A DNA stretch of 64,000 bases from Shewanella denitrificans OS217 (GCF_000013765.1 NC_007954.1:620001-684000), one strand, 5' to 3'; positions 55,258 to 63,759 are shown, numbered from the stretch's first letter. Notes: generated from the sequence alone by a model not told the origin. Program-made: numbers and translations.

Positions 55258-55378
55258 TTAGAACTGAGCGCTAAATTCCACATAGGCACTGCGGGGGGCA
55301 CCGGCAAAAAAACCGCCGTTATTTTCAATGCTGGCACGGGTTAGAGTAACGCATTTTTGCCCCAAAGCTTGTTTGCAA
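55258..55378 (-). pseudogene. C-terminal remnant of a TonB-dependent receptor
   Basis: About 40 codons end at TAA 55258-55260 with SIENNGGFFAGAPRSAYVEF then SAQF. The spacing and the terminal Phe are those of the last strands of a TonB-dependent receptor, and a Cys pair (SCKQALGQKCV) precedes them. The upstream remainder of the gene is replaced by repeat DNA starting at about 55378. It is a dead 3' stub. Confidence 0.6.
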
Positions 55379-55897
55379 GATGTCCAAACAATAACATCCA
55401 TATTAAAAAGCCAGTTCGGCGTCCTTGCCTCTCGCTCATAAGCACAATCACCAAAGGTGATTATTCACCTTTTGGATTAACGTCGTGGGGAGTTGGTGCA
55501 ACCTGTGAATGTACTGTTAAGGTTAACATAGGCATTGGACTAGATTTTAAGAGCTAACAGATTGCACGAATGCTAAAAAGGTGAACCATGAGTGTTTGTG
55601 AGACGACCGTCCATCCCATGGACGGGATGTTCGAGCATCCAAGGACGGACTTGCTGCGTGTCGTTGAGTAAATGCCATGGCGAGCCTGTATACAGAAATT
55701 TCAGTGACAGGTTTCAAGCCTTCAGCAAGTGGCTTTTTCAGACAAGTTCAGTGTAAATTTCTAGCTCACTTCTGTCCAAACTTCGTTTGGATCAAAGTCG
55801 CAGGGTTCCACTCCCCCTGCCATATATAAAGAGTGGCCAAGAGGGGAAAACAACAGCATTCCAACAACATCCATGTTTAAGAACCAGCTCGGCATAT
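55378..55897. repeat. Structured dispersed repeat, copies flanking the IS110 insertion
   Basis: This block contains an AATCACC-AAA-GGTGATT hairpin (about 55446-55462), a CCGTCCAT-CCC-ATGGACGG hairpin (about 55609-55627) and TCCAAAC-TTC-GTTTGGA (about 55774-55790). About 280 bp (55495-55790) is repeated at 58780-59055. A short block AACATCCAT..AA.CCAG.TCGGC occurs at about 55388-55422 and again at 55866-55893, right where the IS110-family element begins. It probably marks an older repeat copy split by insertion. Confidence 0.65.
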
Positions 55898-57266
55898 ATG
55901 GACCCATCCGGTTTGCAAGGCATTCGATATTAATTTTGAGAAGAGTTCATTGCACCCATATATTCGGCCTATTTATGAGATTACCTCTGGCCCTGATGGA
56001 TATGTGCTTCTACTTTCCTTATCATCCTTACGGCTTCTTTAGAGCCTATGCCGAAAAAAGGTTTTAAGTAGATCAGTCTGACTGTCTCATCATCAAATCA
56101 AGTGTCTAAGCAACTTGGTGGTTGGTAAAAAATTATCGTTAAAACATCAACATCGGCTTTGGATCTTTATACTGCCATCCGATATTCATCCTCTCTTGCT
56201 GCAATGACCCATGCTATTCGCGCTAGCTTGTTAGCCACTGCAACGCAAGCTCTGTTAAATCCTCGCCTTTCTGCAAGTGCTATTGCCCAGCGACTAAATC
56301 TATCTCCTTTACCATCACTATGGTAAAGGACAGCTCTTGCTCCATGGATAAATAAAGTTCGAAGATAAGCATTGCCGCGTTTACTGATCCCCAGCAAATT
56401 ATCTTTACCGCCACTGCTGTGCTGTTTTGGCACTAGGCCGCACCATGCAGAAAAATGCCTGCCATTAGTAAAGTCTTTGCCTTCTCCTACTGCGGCATAA
56501 AATGCAGTTGCTGTTACAGGACCGATACCTGGTACACTTTCTAAACGCTGACATACATGATTGTTCTTCGTCTCTTGCTGCACCTGATTGTCACAGCGTT
56601 TAAGCCGCTCCTCGATACCGTTAAACTCTTCGTACAGTTGATAGAAAATGCTTCTACCTTTGGCGGTTAACTCATTGTCGGCGTTTTCTAGAATATCTGG
56701 CAGTTTTGACCTAAAAGACGCTTTTCCTTTTGTGATGACAATCCCGTACTCAGCGAGCATTCCTCTGACCTGATTAACCAGTGCAGTAGACTGCTTGCTA
56801 AGCCTTTCTCTCATTCGGTGTAACATCTGAATATCTTGTTGCTCTGCGGGCTTAGGTTGTACAAAGCGCATGTTAGGTCTTTGGGCTGCTTCCGCTATAG
56901 CAAGTGCATCGTTATAGTCATTTTTATTTCCCTGCCTGTAGGGAACAACATACTGAGGTGCTATTAATTTGACTTGATGGCCTACTTTCTCAAATTCCCT
57001 TGCCCAGTAATTTGCTCCACCACAGGCTTCCATGACGACCAGGCAGGGCTCTATCTGAGCAAGAAAGTGGAGCAAGTCTTTACGCTTTATCATCTTCTTT
57101 TTGACTAGTTTTCCCGCTTTGTTTACACCAACAAAATGAAAAACAGACTTTGCGATATCTAAACCAACTGTAGTAATCTTCATGGTGGACCCGTCCTCTT
57201 TGTTGATGAGTTTTAGCAACTACATCGTGGCCCATTGCGAGGCCGATTAAAAGTGGATGGGTCCAT
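55898..57266 (-). mobile_element. IS110-family (IS1111-group-like) insertion sequence
   Basis: A 12-bp inverted pair, ATGGACCCATCC (55898-55909) and GGATGGGTCCAT (57255-57266), brackets an IS110-type transposase gene. Subterminal 12-bp repeats beginning ATGGAC are usual for the IS1111 group, so true ends lie a few bases further out. No target duplication is expected or seen. Confidence 0.75.
56167..57183 (-). CDS. IS110-family transposase
   Basis: 338 residues from ATG 57183; a TTG 36 bases upstream could add 12 residues. It has an N-terminal DEDD nuclease domain (Asp in GLDIAKSVFHF, Glu in VMEACGGANYWA, NDYNDALAIAEA) and a C-terminal Transposase_20 domain with ESVPGIGPVTATAF and SSGGKDNLLGISKRGN, where the Ser attacks DNA. 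IS110 enzymes use a bridge RNA from the element's non-coding end, here most likely in 55910-56166. The frame is intact. Confidence 0.92.
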   Translation of the reverse strand: MKITTVGLDIAKSVFHFVGVNKAGKLVKKKMIKRKDLLHFLAQIEPCLVVMEACGGANYWAREFEKVGHQVKLIAPQYVVPYRQGNKNDYNDALAIAEAAQRPNMRFVQPKPAEQQDIQMLHRMRERLSKQSTALVNQVRGMLAEYGIVITKGKASFRSKLPDILENADNELTAKGRSIFYQLYEEFNGIEERLKRCDNQVQQETKNNHVCQRLESVPGIGPVTATAFYAAVGEGKDFTNGRHFSAWCGLVPKQHSSGGKDNLLGISKRGNAYLRTLFIHGARAVLYHSDGKGDRFSRWAIALAERRGFNRACVAVANKLARIAWVIAAREDEYRMAV

Positions 57267-57344
57267 TCCATTATCCTTGTAATGGTCTAATGAAACTGGA
57301 GTGATTTTCAGCTTAAAATACACAAAATCTTATCGGTATTAAAC

Positions 57345-57656
57345 ATGACCAGAAAAAGCGCAGTCCATATCAGCCCTCTTCAAAAATTAGAATATGCCAA
57401 GCTGATGGTCGAACAGGGTTACACCAACAAGCAAATTGAAGATATGTCAGGTGCCGGTAAATCTGCGGTGTCTAGATGGAAAGTGCAGTATCAAGCTGAA
57501 TTAGCCGGTGAAACCCCAGAAAATGCCAAAGCATTAACTGAAGACCAACGAAGAATACAGCTTCTAGAAGCCCAACTAAAACAAGCCATGAGGGATAATG
57601 ATATCTTAAAAAAGGCTGCAGCTTTCTTCATTCGAGACAATCAAAACTTAAAATGA
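57345..57656 (+). CDS. IS3-family OrfA
   Basis: 103 residues with a helix-turn-helix (EYAKLMVEQGYTNKQIEDMS, GKSAVSRWKVQYQ) and a C-terminal leucine-zipper-like segment (RRIQLLEAQLKQAMRDNDIL). It binds the IS ends and forms the N-terminal part of the OrfAB transposase after frameshifting at 57608-57614. Confidence 0.9.
   Translation: MTRKSAVHISPLQKLEYAKLMVEQGYTNKQIEDMSGAGKSAVSRWKVQYQAELAGETPENAKALTEDQRRIQLLEAQLKQAMRDNDILKKAAAFFIRDNQNLK
57608..57614 (+). other. Programmed -1 frameshift site
   Basis: The heptamer A-AAA-AAG lies in the orfA frame, and the -1 frame is open from here into orfB (no stop between 57608 and 57653). This is the standard arrangement for making the IS3 OrfAB fusion. Confidence 0.8.
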
Positions 57657-58504
57657 TGCGCGAAGTAAAGAAAGCAAACCCCGAGTTTAAAGTGAATGAG
57701 TTATGTCGCGCCTTCGAAATAAGTTGCAGTAGTTTCTATTACAAACCAATACCGTTAAGTATTAAGAAACAGTCAGTTATGCAGTTGGTTGAGGAAGTTT
57801 TCACTGATTCTTACTCTACTTATGGCAAACGAAGAATACAGGCTGAACTACTTGATTTAGATTGTAGAGTAGGTGTTTACGCTATTTCTACGGTCATGAA
57901 AAACTTGGGGCTAAGGGCGATTAGGCCAAAGAAAAAGCATTACTATCCTAACCAAGGTGAGGAGCAAGTTTACGCCCCTAATTTGCTTAGACGACAGTTT
58001 AATCCTACGACTTATAATACTCACTGGGTTGGTGATATTACCTATATAAAATCACATCAAGGCTGGAGTTATTTAGCCTGTGTGCTTGATTTAGGAACCA
58101 AAGAGATCGTTGGATATGCTTTATCAAGTCAACCCAATGCAGCATTAGCGACAGCGGCCTTAAATAACGCGATACAACGTAAGAGGCCCAATACACAGGC
58201 ATTGATGTTTCACTCCGACCAGGGCTGTCAGTACTCAGCCAAAGTGTTTAGAGAGCGGCTAAAACACTTAGGTATCGAGCAAAGCATGAGTCGTAGAGGC
58301 AATTGCTGGGATAATGCGGTGATGGAACGATTTTTTAGGAGTTTAAAGACTGAAAGATTAAACCATTTAGCATTTATAAATCACAGCGCAGTAGTGAGCG
58401 TGGTTGAGCAATATATTCAGTTCTACAATTACAAACGCAGACATTCGGCAATAGATTATAAGACGCCACATCAAAAATATAATGAGTTAAAAAAAGCGGC
58501 TTAA
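57653..58504 (+). CDS. IS3-family OrfB (DDE transposase domain)
   Basis: 283 residues, with an HTH_21 region (STYGKRRIQAEL) and an rve integrase core: first Asp in HWVGDITYIK, second in MFHSDQGCQYS, and Glu in CWDNAVMERFFRSLK. All catalytic residues are present. The ATG overlaps the orfA stop; the main product is probably the OrfAB fusion. Confidence 0.92.
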   Translation: MMREVKKANPEFKVNELCRAFEISCSSFYYKPIPLSIKKQSVMQLVEEVFTDSYSTYGKRRIQAELLDLDCRVGVYAISTVMKNLGLRAIRPKKKHYYPNQGEEQVYAPNLLRRQFNPTTYNTHWVGDITYIKSHQGWSYLACVLDLGTKEIVGYALSSQPNAALATAALNNAIQRKRPNTQALMFHSDQGCQYSAKVFRERLKHLGIEQSMSRRGNCWDNAVMERFFRSLKTERLNHLAFINHSAVVSVVEQYIQFYNYKRRHSAIDYKTPHQKYNELKKAA

Positions 58505-58539
58505 AATCTCTCCAGAAAAACTTGACCATTACAGTCAGG

Positions 58540-59300
58540 AACATCATTGACCCTATCTCTCGTTCATAAGCTAAAAATCGTAGATTTTTATTCGCCCCTG
58601 TGCCCTTTGATCCTTAACCATTTCTGATAGGCAGGATGCCTGAATGACATGTAATCCAAGGATGGATGAGAGTGGCCCTGATGGTTTCACGGGATTTTAA
58701 TCGTCGTATTTCGACTCGGGCATCCTGCTTCGTTCTACCTCCTGCATCCATGCAGTCGTCGGCAACTTCGAGGGTGATGGGTGCAACCTGTGAGAGTATT
58801 ATTAGGCTTAACATAGGCATGGGACTAGATTTTAAGAGCTAACAGATTGCACGAATGCTAAAAAGGTGAACCATGAGTGTTTGCGAGAAGACCGTCCATC
58901 CCATGGACGGGATGTTCGAGCCCTCATGGACGAGTTTACGGCGTGTCGACGAGTGAATACCATGGCAAGCCAGTATGCAGGAATGTCATCAACTGGCTTT
59001 TTGAGGCAAGTTCAGTGTAAGTTTTCTAGCTCACTTCTGTCCAAACTTCGTTTGGATCAAAGTCGCAGGGTTCCACTCTGCACTGGCCAAGAGGGGAAAA
59101 CAACAGCATTCTCCCCTCTTGGAACACCCCTGTGCCGCCCGCGAAGTTGTTGATCCTCATATTCACCTAAAAATACCTAACGGCTCGACAGCACATCCCT
59201 GTGCCCAACGCGCCTTAACCATCATCCCTGATGGTTGCACGGTATTTTTAGGTGAATAAATCGGCAACTTCGAGGGGAGTTGATGTACCCTGTGAATGTA
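58540..59300. repeat. Structured dispersed repeat, copy B
   Basis: In order: a CTCTCGTTCATAAGC block with hairpin TAAAAATC-GTA-GATTTTTA (about 58571-58591), then TGCATCCATGCA, the CCGTCCAT-CCC-ATGGACGG hairpin (about 58892-58910), TCCAAAC-TTC-GTTTGGA, CCAAGAGGGG paired with CCCCTCTTGG, and a large hairpin. In that hairpin ATTCACCTAAAAATACC (59161-59177) pairs with GGTATTTTTAGGTGAAT (59241-59257), inside CGAAGTTG/CAACTTCG (59142-59149, 59265-59272). Compared with copy A the stems differ on both arms while pairing is kept. No gene is supported inside it. Confidence 0.75.
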
Positions 59301-59733
59301 CTGTTAGTATAAAAATAAGGTGCAAAATAAGGTGCCATATATGGACGCTCCCGGTGAGTCAAGGCAATAATCTGCTCACCGAAGGCTTTTTGGCCTTATT
59401 TTTCTGTTCAACTGCTTTACTCCTGCCATTGTTATTGATGCGACTCATTTCCGCTAAAAGCGGTTGTACTGCCATATATACGGGCTATGCACGCATTCGT
59501 CTGAATGTGCTGCCCCTAATGAAATCCGTACCACTGCGCCTTAAAATGTGAAACACCCATACGGATTGGGTTACCCCATCCTTGGCCTGTTCGGGCTTAC
59601 ACTGGTTGGACTGAGCCATTTCTTCATCGTTAACAACAACCTTGAGTATTAGGTGCTATCTTGCCGCTCTTATCATCCAGACGGGCTATAAGCCCTTGGC
59701 ACGACCGAGCTGAGCAAGATAGCGATAACAGGG
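59301..59733. other. Gap with possible membrane-protein debris
   Basis: Between 59340 and 59652 short frames encode hydrophobic peptides (LLTEGFLALFFCSTALLLP; and from GTG 59548 a 34-residue frame with PILGLFGLTLVGLSHFF). They lack ribosome binding sites and a family I recognise. They may be debris of a membrane-protein gene. A GGTGAG..GCTCACC hairpin lies near 59352-59380. Confidence 0.3.
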
Positions 59734-60036
59734 TTAATTGGCTTCATGGCTTATGCCTTGATAAGCGCCGTATTGCGGCGCATAGGGCACTTGCTTGTGC
59801 AATAAAATCCACATCAGCCTAGCGAGTCGATGAGCGGTGGCAACCACAGTTGTGCAGATGCTTTTACGGTTTCTTAATTGGGTTATCCACTGATTTAAAT
59901 CATCATTTTTCTTACTTGCATGGCTGACTACGGTTCTGGCACCGTGAATAAGTTGTTTGCGTAAGTAGCCGTCGCCGCGTTTGGTGATACAGCGATTAAC
60001 GCTCTTGTTGCCTGAGGCGAATTGTTTTGGGGCATT
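59734..60036 (-). pseudogene. IS110-family transposase, C-terminal fragment
   Basis: The reading frame matches only the last 100 residues of an IS110 transposase: NAPKQFASGNKSVNRCITKR, GYLRKQLIHGARTVV, LATAHRLARLMW-like sequence. The first 23 codons of the open frame (MLKVHKFVRFSALIREF...) belong to the adjacent direct repeat. It is not a copy of the IS110 gene at 56167, with which it shares only family motifs. No function is expected. Confidence 0.8.
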
Positions 60037-60215
60037 ACTAATAGAATATCTAATCCGAAACTCACGAATTAGAGCTGAAAATCTAACAAACTTATGAACC
60101 TTGAGCATATCTATGTGTCAGCCCAGGGAAATATTAATCCAAAGAATACTGAATATCACTTATGCTCTAGCGCACATTTGTGCAAAAATGAGCCAGTGAA
60201 TCACTCTGGTTCACG
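60037..60215 (+). repeat. Left direct repeat flanking the Kiwa-like cassette
   Basis: It contains CGAAACTCACGAATTAG and AAAAATGAGCCAGTGAATCA followed by CTCTGG. Both blocks recur at about 62219-62290 after the cassette, with small differences and a shorter interval. No gene is supported between 60110 and 60636. Confidence 0.55.
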
Positions 60216-60636
60216 CATACAATCCTGCCATTTTACACTGACTTCGGGCTAACGCGCTTTGGTCAAAACTCGTGTCAGGCCGATCAATTCTGGCACGTTT
60301 ATGCCCCATTCCTTGTTAGCAAAGTGGCATCTAGCTAACTCCAACATCAAAACATTGACCCAATTTTAGTAATGCTACAGAGCCGGCCTTATCAGTTTTA
60401 TCCAACCGCAATCATGTGAGCCAATGAGAAAATGTCATACGAGTATCAGCCTGAATGTGGGCTCCAAATGCTGTTAACCAAGGTCAATAATCAGTCTAAA
60501 GTGAGCGTAAAACCATGAGAAAGCTAAAACGATATCAAGTGATTAACCATCAAATGGTATAAAAAACCGCTACCGCAAAAAAGCAAATTCCTATAGCATC
60601 ATTCATACCCATTTACACGGATGTGGCAGCGGCCAA

Positions 60637-60696
60637 GTCCAACAAGCGATTTATGCCCTGCAAACAGCGCAGCGCATAAATACTAAGACGTTAGCC
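60637..60696 (+). repeat. Upstream attC-like recombination site
   Basis: GTCCAAC (60637-60643, fits RYYYAAC) and GTTAGCC (60690-60696) bracket a 60-bp region whose arms ATTTATGC (60649-60656) and GCATAAAT (60674-60681) pair. The downstream cassette end begins GGCTAAC, the exact reverse complement of GTTAGCC. The start codon of the next gene is 15 bases after the core, typical of integron cassettes. Confidence 0.55.
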
Positions 60697-60711
60697 GAAT
60701 AAGGAATAAAT

Positions 60712-61218
60712 TTGAGAAACTGGTTAAAAACAATACTCTTCGTATCGGCTTTTTCACCAACGCTGCTTGTACTAGCTGGCGTAAGGTACTATTCAGGTAT
60801 TGTTGATGCACTTCTGTATCAGCTAATAGTAATTTCTCTTATCGGGATAACTCTTCCGTTTTTGATCTTATCTTGGGTTAAGGGTCAGACAGAATCCCTT
60901 AACTTCACGGCCAAAAAAGTTGAATCTGCCGATTATTATCTGTTGGTCTTCCTGGGAAGTTATGCATCGCCAATAATAATGAAAATAGCAGAGATTGACT
61001 TCGGCTTGATGTTATTAACAGTGGGTGTGATTTTTTTAGTGGCTTGGGTTGTTTCTAATATTCCATCCCACCCAGTTTTGTACCTCGCAAAATTTAGATT
61101 CTATAAAATCGAATCAGAAAGCGGCATGGTTTACACGTTGATAACCAGAAGAGAAATTAGAAGCCCTAAAAACATAACCGTAGTAAAACAAATATCAAAC
61201 AGCATGCTAATGGAGTAG
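60712..61218 (+). CDS. kwaA: KwaA-like membrane protein of a Kiwa-type defence system
   Basis: 168 residues starting at TTG with AAGGAA upstream. Four hydrophobic segments span about residues 7-25, 33-53, 73-92 and 97-117. A cytoplasmic tail follows with PVLYLAKFRFYKIESESGM, YTLITRREIR and a C-terminal ISNSMLME. Size, topology and tail fit KwaA, the membrane sensor of Kiwa, which detects phage at the cell envelope. The next gene starts four bases downstream and looks like KwaB. The assignment is from remembered family patterns, supported by the pairing. Confidence 0.7.
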   Translation: MRNWLKTILFVSAFSPTLLVLAGVRYYSGIVDALLYQLIVISLIGITLPFLILSWVKGQTESLNFTAKKVESADYYLLVFLGSYASPIIMKIAEIDFGLMLLTVGVIFLVAWVVSNIPSHPVLYLAKFRFYKIESESGMVYTLITRREIRSPKNITVVKQISNSMLME

Positions 61219-61221
61219 AAC

Positions 61222-62103
61222 ATGACGCTTAGCCTTTTTGCATTAACCAGTGATCCAGCCAAAAGAATTGTTAAATTTAACCTTTCCAATGATGTGCAGG
61301 CCGACCTTACGACATACCTAAAAGACCAAGAATCCTCGTTTGACCTTCAGCAAGATGAAATTGTCTTTGATGGAAAATATAAGCCCGATGCAGGTGAAGT
61401 TCTTTGTATCGAGAATTATGACGACATTGATAATCTTGAAAGCGCCATAAGAAACCCTACTAGCTTGGATTTAGTTGATCCGAGTGAAGATTTTTTTCAT
61501 TATATAAAGGCGTTATTTTCTGGGTATATACTGGAAACTGGTGGAGTTAAAGTACTACTTCAAAACTTCGACAGAAGAAAAATTATATCTACGAATGGGT
61601 TATCAATTTTTCACTCAGCTAATGTATATAAAAAAATAGAGGGTATTGGTCTTACCATCGACCACAAGCTAACCGCTACGCTAGAAGAAGGTAAATTAAA
61701 ATTTTTTAGCTTCCATAATACCAGACAGATTTTTGATTTAAGTGAATATTACAAAGAAGCAACCGACGATGATGTGATTGAGTTTTCAAATATGGATTTG
61801 ATAAAATCCGCAGATAATAGTCAACTCCTAGAAATGTCAGATTCATGGGTTAGGCGAAAGATATCACTCATTCAGCAAAGTGGTATTCTTCAAAATGTAC
61901 CAATTAATGAAATGAAAGCTGTTGCTACAGAATTTAGCATTCCTTTTATTACCATTACCGAAAACGGCGATGAATTGATCAAAATCCCAGACAATAAGTC
62001 TGACCTCAAGAAGTTATTGCGTTTCCTAGATGAAGACTATTACAAATCTCCACTATCTAAAACAAACTTTATTACTAACTCTAAAAGAGTCCTTGGAAAC
62101 TAA
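61222..62103 (+). CDS. kwaB: KwaB-like DUF4868 protein of a Kiwa-type defence system
   Basis: 293 residues, soluble. The middle has IFHSANVYKKIEGIGLTIDH followed by KLTATLEEGKLKFFSFHNTRQIFDLSEYYKEATDDDVIEF, the kind of sequence I associate with DUF4868, the domain of KwaB. KwaB binds DNA and acts with KwaA to block phage replication. Base composition is more AT-rich than the core genes of the window, as expected for a transferred gene. The pair is enclosed by attC-like ends and belongs to one cassette. Confidence 0.72.
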   Translation: MTLSLFALTSDPAKRIVKFNLSNDVQADLTTYLKDQESSFDLQQDEIVFDGKYKPDAGEVLCIENYDDIDNLESAIRNPTSLDLVDPSEDFFHYIKALFSGYILETGGVKVLLQNFDRRKIISTNGLSIFHSANVYKKIEGIGLTIDHKLTATLEEGKLKFFSFHNTRQIFDLSEYYKEATDDDVIEFSNMDLIKSADNSQLLEMSDSWVRRKISLIQQSGILQNVPINEMKAVATEFSIPFITITENGDELIKIPDNKSDLKKLLRFLDEDYYKSPLSKTNFITNSKRVLGN

Positions 62104-62107
62104 ATTC

Positions 62108-62205
62108 GGCTAACAAGTCAAAGCACGCGGACTTGGTAAAGCTGTCATCAATTTTGTTCCAAAATTGCCGCAAACTTGACCAAGCCGGTGTTTGAGGCGT
62201 TACCC
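62108..62205 (+). repeat. attC recombination site of the Kiwa-like cassette
   Basis: The site starts GGCTAACAAGTCAAA and ends TTTGAGGCGTTACCC, the R''/L'' and L'/R' ends of chromosomal-integron attC sites (TAAC..TCAAA against TTTGA..GTTA). Inside, CTTGGT pairs with ACCAAG, and CAATTTTG-TTC-CAAAATTG forms a perfect hairpin. It begins four bases after the kwaB-like stop codon. No integrase gene is in the window. Confidence 0.75.
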
Positions 62206-62218
62206 ATAGAAAATTTAA

Positions 62219-62291
62219 CCTGAAACTCATGAATTAGAATTAATGGTCTAACTCGGAAATGTCCAAAAATGAGCCAGTGAATCACTCTGGC
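62219..62291 (+). repeat. Right direct repeat flanking the Kiwa-like cassette
   Basis: CTGAAACTCATGAATTAG and AAAAATGAGCCAGTGAATCA followed by CTCTGG match the blocks at 60052-60209 in the same orientation. The repeat starts about 14 bp after the attC site. Confidence 0.55.
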
Positions 62292-62513
62292 CCAGACTGA
62301 ATAACGGGCACAATTATCTGCCACTGTATACTTGTTCTGTAGGTTTTCATCACCCGCTCCGAATTTTTCATTGAGCAGGTATTTTCAAGCAACCTAAATA
62401 TCAATGCTAGGTGTGGTTCGCTAGGCGGATTGTCTACTGAATACTATCTCCGTCAAATTTTCTTTGCAGCGTTATTCTCTGCATTTATTTTATACGTTGT
62501 AGCTCAGGGGGAA

Positions 62514-63759
62514 GGGCCAAGGCCAGATCGTGAACGTTATTTGAGCGATTTAAGAAGAATATTGACCTGATCACGTGCTTGTGATCTTATACTCCTTTTT
62601 CAGGAGTCAGCTCATGTATATCGAATCATTCAAGCAGCATTTTAGTGCCATTGACGACCATCGCCAAAGTGCAAAAGTTACCTATCCCCTGTTCGATGTA
62701 CTGTTCGGTTCGCTGTGCGCTGTTATTGCGAGTTCCAATGGCTGGTTCGAGATCCGAGAATACATTCTTGGTCACCATTCTTGGTTCAAAAAACAAAAAA
62801 TGTTCATCGATGGGATCCCTGCTGACGATACCATTGCCAGGATAGTTTCTATGATTGATCCTGATAGCTTTAATGCCTGTTTTCTTGCATGGATGAAGTC
62901 AGTTCACCAGCTGACTAATGGAGAAGTCATTGCGATTGATGGAAAGACGCTACGTGGTTCATATAATCGTGATGATCGAAGCAGCACTATCCACATGATA
63001 AGTGCCTATGCTTCAGCGAATAAGCTGGTACTGGGTCAATTAAAAGCAGAGCAAAAAAGTAATGAAATCACAGCCATTCCAACCCTATTAAAAATGCTAG
63101 ACCTGCGCGGAGCGCTAGTGACAATCGATGCTATGGGCTGTCAAACGGCTATTGCTACAACGATTATCGACAAAGGTGGTGACTACCTACTGGCGGTAAA
63201 AAACAATCAAGGCAACTTAGCTAAAGCGGTAAATAAAGCCTTTAGTCCGCATCGTTCAGCTGGCTTAAGTGATGACCATGTCAATATAGAAAAAAGCCAT
63301 GGTCGTATTGAAAACCGAACCTGCTATGTGCTGAGTTCTGCTGCACTTGACGGTGATTTTACACATTGGGAAGCACTCAAATCCATCGTTATGGTTGAAA
63401 GCTTTAGGGCTGTTAAAGGTAAGACGGCGAGCCTTGAATATCGTTACTATATCAGTTCGAAAGTGTTATCAGCAGAGCAAGCCTTAAGTGCGACTCGCGA
63501 ACATTGGGGGATCGAGTCAATGCACTGGGTCTTGGATGTCAGCATGAACGAAGATGAATGCCAGATCTACAAAAATAACGGCGCTGAAAATCTCGCTTAC
63601 TTAAGGCACATGTCGCTAAACATGCTGCAAAAAGAACCGACAAAGCTCAGTATTGTTGGTAAACGAAAGCGTTGTTTAATGAATCCAGCATTTCTGGAGA
63701 AGGTGTTAATCGCTGGATTATGCGCACCGACTAAATAATGAACACTCATGCGGTTGCCC
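62514..63759 (+). mobile_element. ISAs1-family insertion sequence
   Basis: 1246 bp with imperfect terminal inverted repeats (left GGGCCAAGGCCAGATCGTGA; right, reversed, GGGCAACCGCATGAGTGTTC). It is flanked by an 8-bp direct duplication AGGGGGAA at 62506-62513 and 63760-63767. The transposase frame is intact and the duplication perfect, so the insertion is recent. Confidence 0.82.
62614..63738 (+). CDS. ISAs1-family transposase
   Basis: 374 residues from ATG 62614, with AGGAG nine bases upstream; a GTG at 62575 would add 13 residues without a good RBS. The N-terminal DUF-type domain (FSAIDDHRQSAKVTYPLFDV) and DDE domain are complete: EVIAIDGKTLRGS, LVTIDAMGCQTAIA, YLLAVKNNQ and HWGIESMHWVLDVSMNEDEC. 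These are the H-repeat-type transposase motifs. Confidence 0.93.
   Translation: MYIESFKQHFSAIDDHRQSAKVTYPLFDVLFGSLCAVIASSNGWFEIREYILGHHSWFKKQKMFIDGIPADDTIARIVSMIDPDSFNACFLAWMKSVHQLTNGEVIAIDGKTLRGSYNRDDRSSTIHMISAYASANKLVLGQLKAEQKSNEITAIPTLLKMLDLRGALVTIDAMGCQTAIATTIIDKGGDYLLAVKNNQGNLAKAVNKAFSPHRSAGLSDDHVNIEKSHGRIENRTCYVLSSAALDGDFTHWEALKSIVMVESFRAVKGKTASLEYRYYISSKVLSAEQALSATREHWGIESMHWVLDVSMNEDECQIYKNNGAENLAYLRHMSLNMLQKEPTKLSIVGKRKRCLMNPAFLEKVLIAGLCAPTK

Larger units (their letters stand above)
57278..58533 (+). mobile_element. IS3-family insertion sequence
   Basis: 1256 bp bounded by imperfect inverted repeats: left TGTAATGGTCTAATGAAACT and, on the other strand, right TGTAATGGTCAAGTTTTTCT. It carries orfA and orfB with a canonical frameshift site. 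Flanks do not give a clear 3- or 4-bp duplication (CCT versus GTC), so recombination after insertion is likely. It begins 11 bp after the IS110-family repeat. Confidence 0.82.

Noticed and set aside
57270..58540. Target-site duplication for the IS3-family element
   Set aside because: The 3- or 4-bp flanks (CCT or TCCT versus GTC or GTCA) do not match.
59734..60108. 124-residue intact protein
   Set aside because: The C-terminal part is an IS110 transposase fragment and the first 23 codons come from a separate direct repeat; it is a chance fusion.
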